In this document: positions 6,360-6,860 of the stretch, piece by piece
Layout of the letters: each line of letters begins with the position of its first letter
How positions within the stretch are numbered: position 1 is the stretch's first letter
Source of the DNA: Caldilineaceae bacterium
GTDB taxonomy: Bacteria > Chloroflexota > Anaerolineae > Caldilineales > Caldilineaceae
NCBI GenBank assembly: GCA_026645635.1
Contig: JAPKMV010000183.1
Coordinates: forward strand, 1 to 6,860
DNA: 6,860 bases
Direction: 5' to 3'
Position numbers and translations under genes: made by a program
The notes under the pieces: model-generated
Database searches by the model: none
The model's input: the letters and a program-made list of their open reading frames with translations, nothing else
What the model was told of the DNA's origin: nothing

Positions 6360-6425
6360 TCTCCAATCTCCAATCTCTAATCTCTTGGTGTACGAGGATA
6401 CTAGAATTGGAGATTCGAGATTGAC
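6355..6425. repeat. Heptamer tandem array folded into an inverted repeat (CAATCTC units)
   Basis: The left side holds four 7-bp units: CAATCTC at 6357, 6364 and 6371, then TAATCTC at 6378. The right side (6403-6423) holds complementary units AGAATTG, GAGATTC and GAGATTG. The outer 20 bases, 6355-6374 and 6406-6425, are inverted copies with one mismatch. The region between arms includes ACTAG (6400-6404), also present in the loop of the 3959-4035 repeat. Both outer ends finish in GTCAATCTC read inward, so each end shows an outward-facing TTGAC. Confidence 0.9.
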
Positions 6426-6434
6426 CGCCCTGCT

Positions 6435-6464
6435 TTGGTTGCGTTCCGCGGCCTGTGATATGAT
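6435..6464 (+). promoter_or_regulatory. Candidate mutS2 promoter with extended -10
   Basis: TGATATGAT (6456-6464) is an extended -10 with TATGAT at 6459-6464. A weak -35 TTGGTT lies at 6435-6440, 18 nt upstream. Transcription would begin near 6471, leaving a leader of about 20 nt. Confidence 0.55.
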
Positions 6465-6481
6465 GGCTGATACGTTTGCTA

Positions 6482-6488
6482 AAGGGAG
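6482..6488 (+). promoter_or_regulatory. Ribosome binding site of mutS2
   Basis: AAGGGAG ends 3 nt before the ATG at 6492. The spacing is short but the purine match is good, and the encoded protein begins exactly where MutS2 proteins normally begin. Confidence 0.6.
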
Positions 6489-6491
6489 ACT

Positions 6492-6860
6492 ATGAATCCT
6501 CGCACGTTGCGGGTGTTGGAATATCCGAAAATTTTGGAACGTCTGGCCGGTTACTGTGCCTTTAGCGGCGGCGCAGCGCTGGCCGGTTCGTTGTTGCCCA
6601 GCGACGATCTGGTCACCGTGCGCGAGTGGCTGGCGCAGACCGCCGAAGCCCACGAACTGCTCAGCCAGAAGGACGACGTGAATTTCGGCGGCGTACACGA
6701 CCTGCGCCCCCTGCTGGATCGCGCCGAGCGCCGCATCGTGCTGATGCCGCCGGACCTGCTTGAGATCAAGCATACGCTGCTGCGCGCCCGCCAACTGCGC
6801 AACCTGCTGACACGCCTGGAACAGACCTTTCCCCACCTGGCCGCGATTGCGGGCAACATC
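6492..6860 (+). CDS. mutS2: MutS2, N-terminal 123 residues (cut by the window edge)
   Basis: The ATG at 6492 opens exactly 123 codons with no stop before the edge. The start MNPRTLRVLEYPKILERLAG, followed by YCAFSGGAALAGSLLPS, is the characteristic MutS2 N-terminus (usually LEFxKIxxxLxxxxxSxxGxxxxxxLxPS). FGGVHDLRPLLDRA (65-78) and LMPPDLLEIKHTLLRARQLRNLL (begins at 84) are also family-typical. Full MutS2 is about 780-800 residues, with core/lever helices, a MutS-type ATPase and a C-terminal Smr nuclease domain, all beyond this window. MutS2 does not do mismatch repair. It has been linked to suppressing recombination and, in Bacillus, to sensing collided ribosomes and splitting them (also called RqcU). 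The gene is divergent from the Uma2 gene. Confidence 0.93.
   Translation, partial: MNPRTLRVLEYPKILERLAGYCAFSGGAALAGSLLPSDDLVTVREWLAQTAEAHELLSQKDDVNFGGVHDLRPLLDRAERRIVLMPPDLLEIKHTLLRARQLRNLLTRLEQTFPHLAAIAGNI

Noticed and set aside
5591..6424. Plus-strand open frame opposite Uma2
   Set aside because: Antisense to a clear Uma2 protein, and it runs into the heptamer repeat at its end.
6276..6836. 186-codon minus-strand ORF opposite mutS2
   Set aside because: Overlaps the clear MutS2 N-terminus, both repeats and the Uma2 promoter. The product has no recognisable features.

Overview
The window is GC-rich and gene-dense, with short intergenic gaps. Gene content and style suggest an environmental bacterium of the Chloroflexota (Anaerolineae/Caldilineae-like). 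The clues are a MacAB/YknXYZ-type exporter with a very long adaptor coiled coil, a secreted LysM-hydrolase, a Uma2-family nuclease gene, MutS2, and short-unit tandem/inverted repeats in the gaps. This placement is inference; no rRNA or other taxonomic marker is present.

Layout. (1) Positions 1-3679, minus strand: a tightly packed exporter operon read right to left. Its order is membrane-fusion/adaptor protein (3679-2207), ABC ATPase (2201-1368), FtsX/MacB-type permease (1371-127), then the N-terminus of a probable lipoprotein (from 134 off the left edge). The junctions are a 5-nt gap, an ATGA stop/start overlap and an 8-nt overlap, so the genes are probably translationally coupled. (2) Positions 3680-4086: a roughly 400-bp divergent intergenic region with a candidate operon promoter, a heptamer tandem/inverted repeat and a small perfect hairpin touching the next ribosome binding site. 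(3) Positions 4087-5427, plus strand: an exported protein with a LysM domain, a linker and an alpha/beta hydrolase domain with an intact Ser-Asp-His triad. (4) Positions 5428-5530: a gap between convergent genes, almost filled by one long hairpin. (5) Positions 5531-6283, minus strand: a Uma2 (DUF820) PD-(D/E)XK-like protein with a C-terminal coiled coil. (6) Positions 6284-6491: a divergent promoter region built around a second heptamer palindrome. (7) Positions 6492-6860, plus strand: the first 123 codons of mutS2, cut by the window edge.

How the parts fit: the three exporter proteins should form one ABC efflux machine, with the ATPase dimer driving the permease and the adaptor acting on the outer face. 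The following lipoprotein may be an accessory or substrate-related surface protein. The LysM-hydrolase acts outside the membrane on its own. Uma2 and MutS2 are unrelated genes sharing a divergent promoter region.

The most unusual aspect is the repeats. Every gap between transcription units holds a short-unit array, and three of these fold back on themselves (3959-4035, 5430-5521, 6355-6425). They use different unit sequences but the same plan: a tandem array, a short loop, then the inverted array. One repeat edge supplies the -35 box of the Uma2 promoter. An 8-bp tandem repeat near the left edge appears to encode the positively charged start of the lipoprotein signal peptide.
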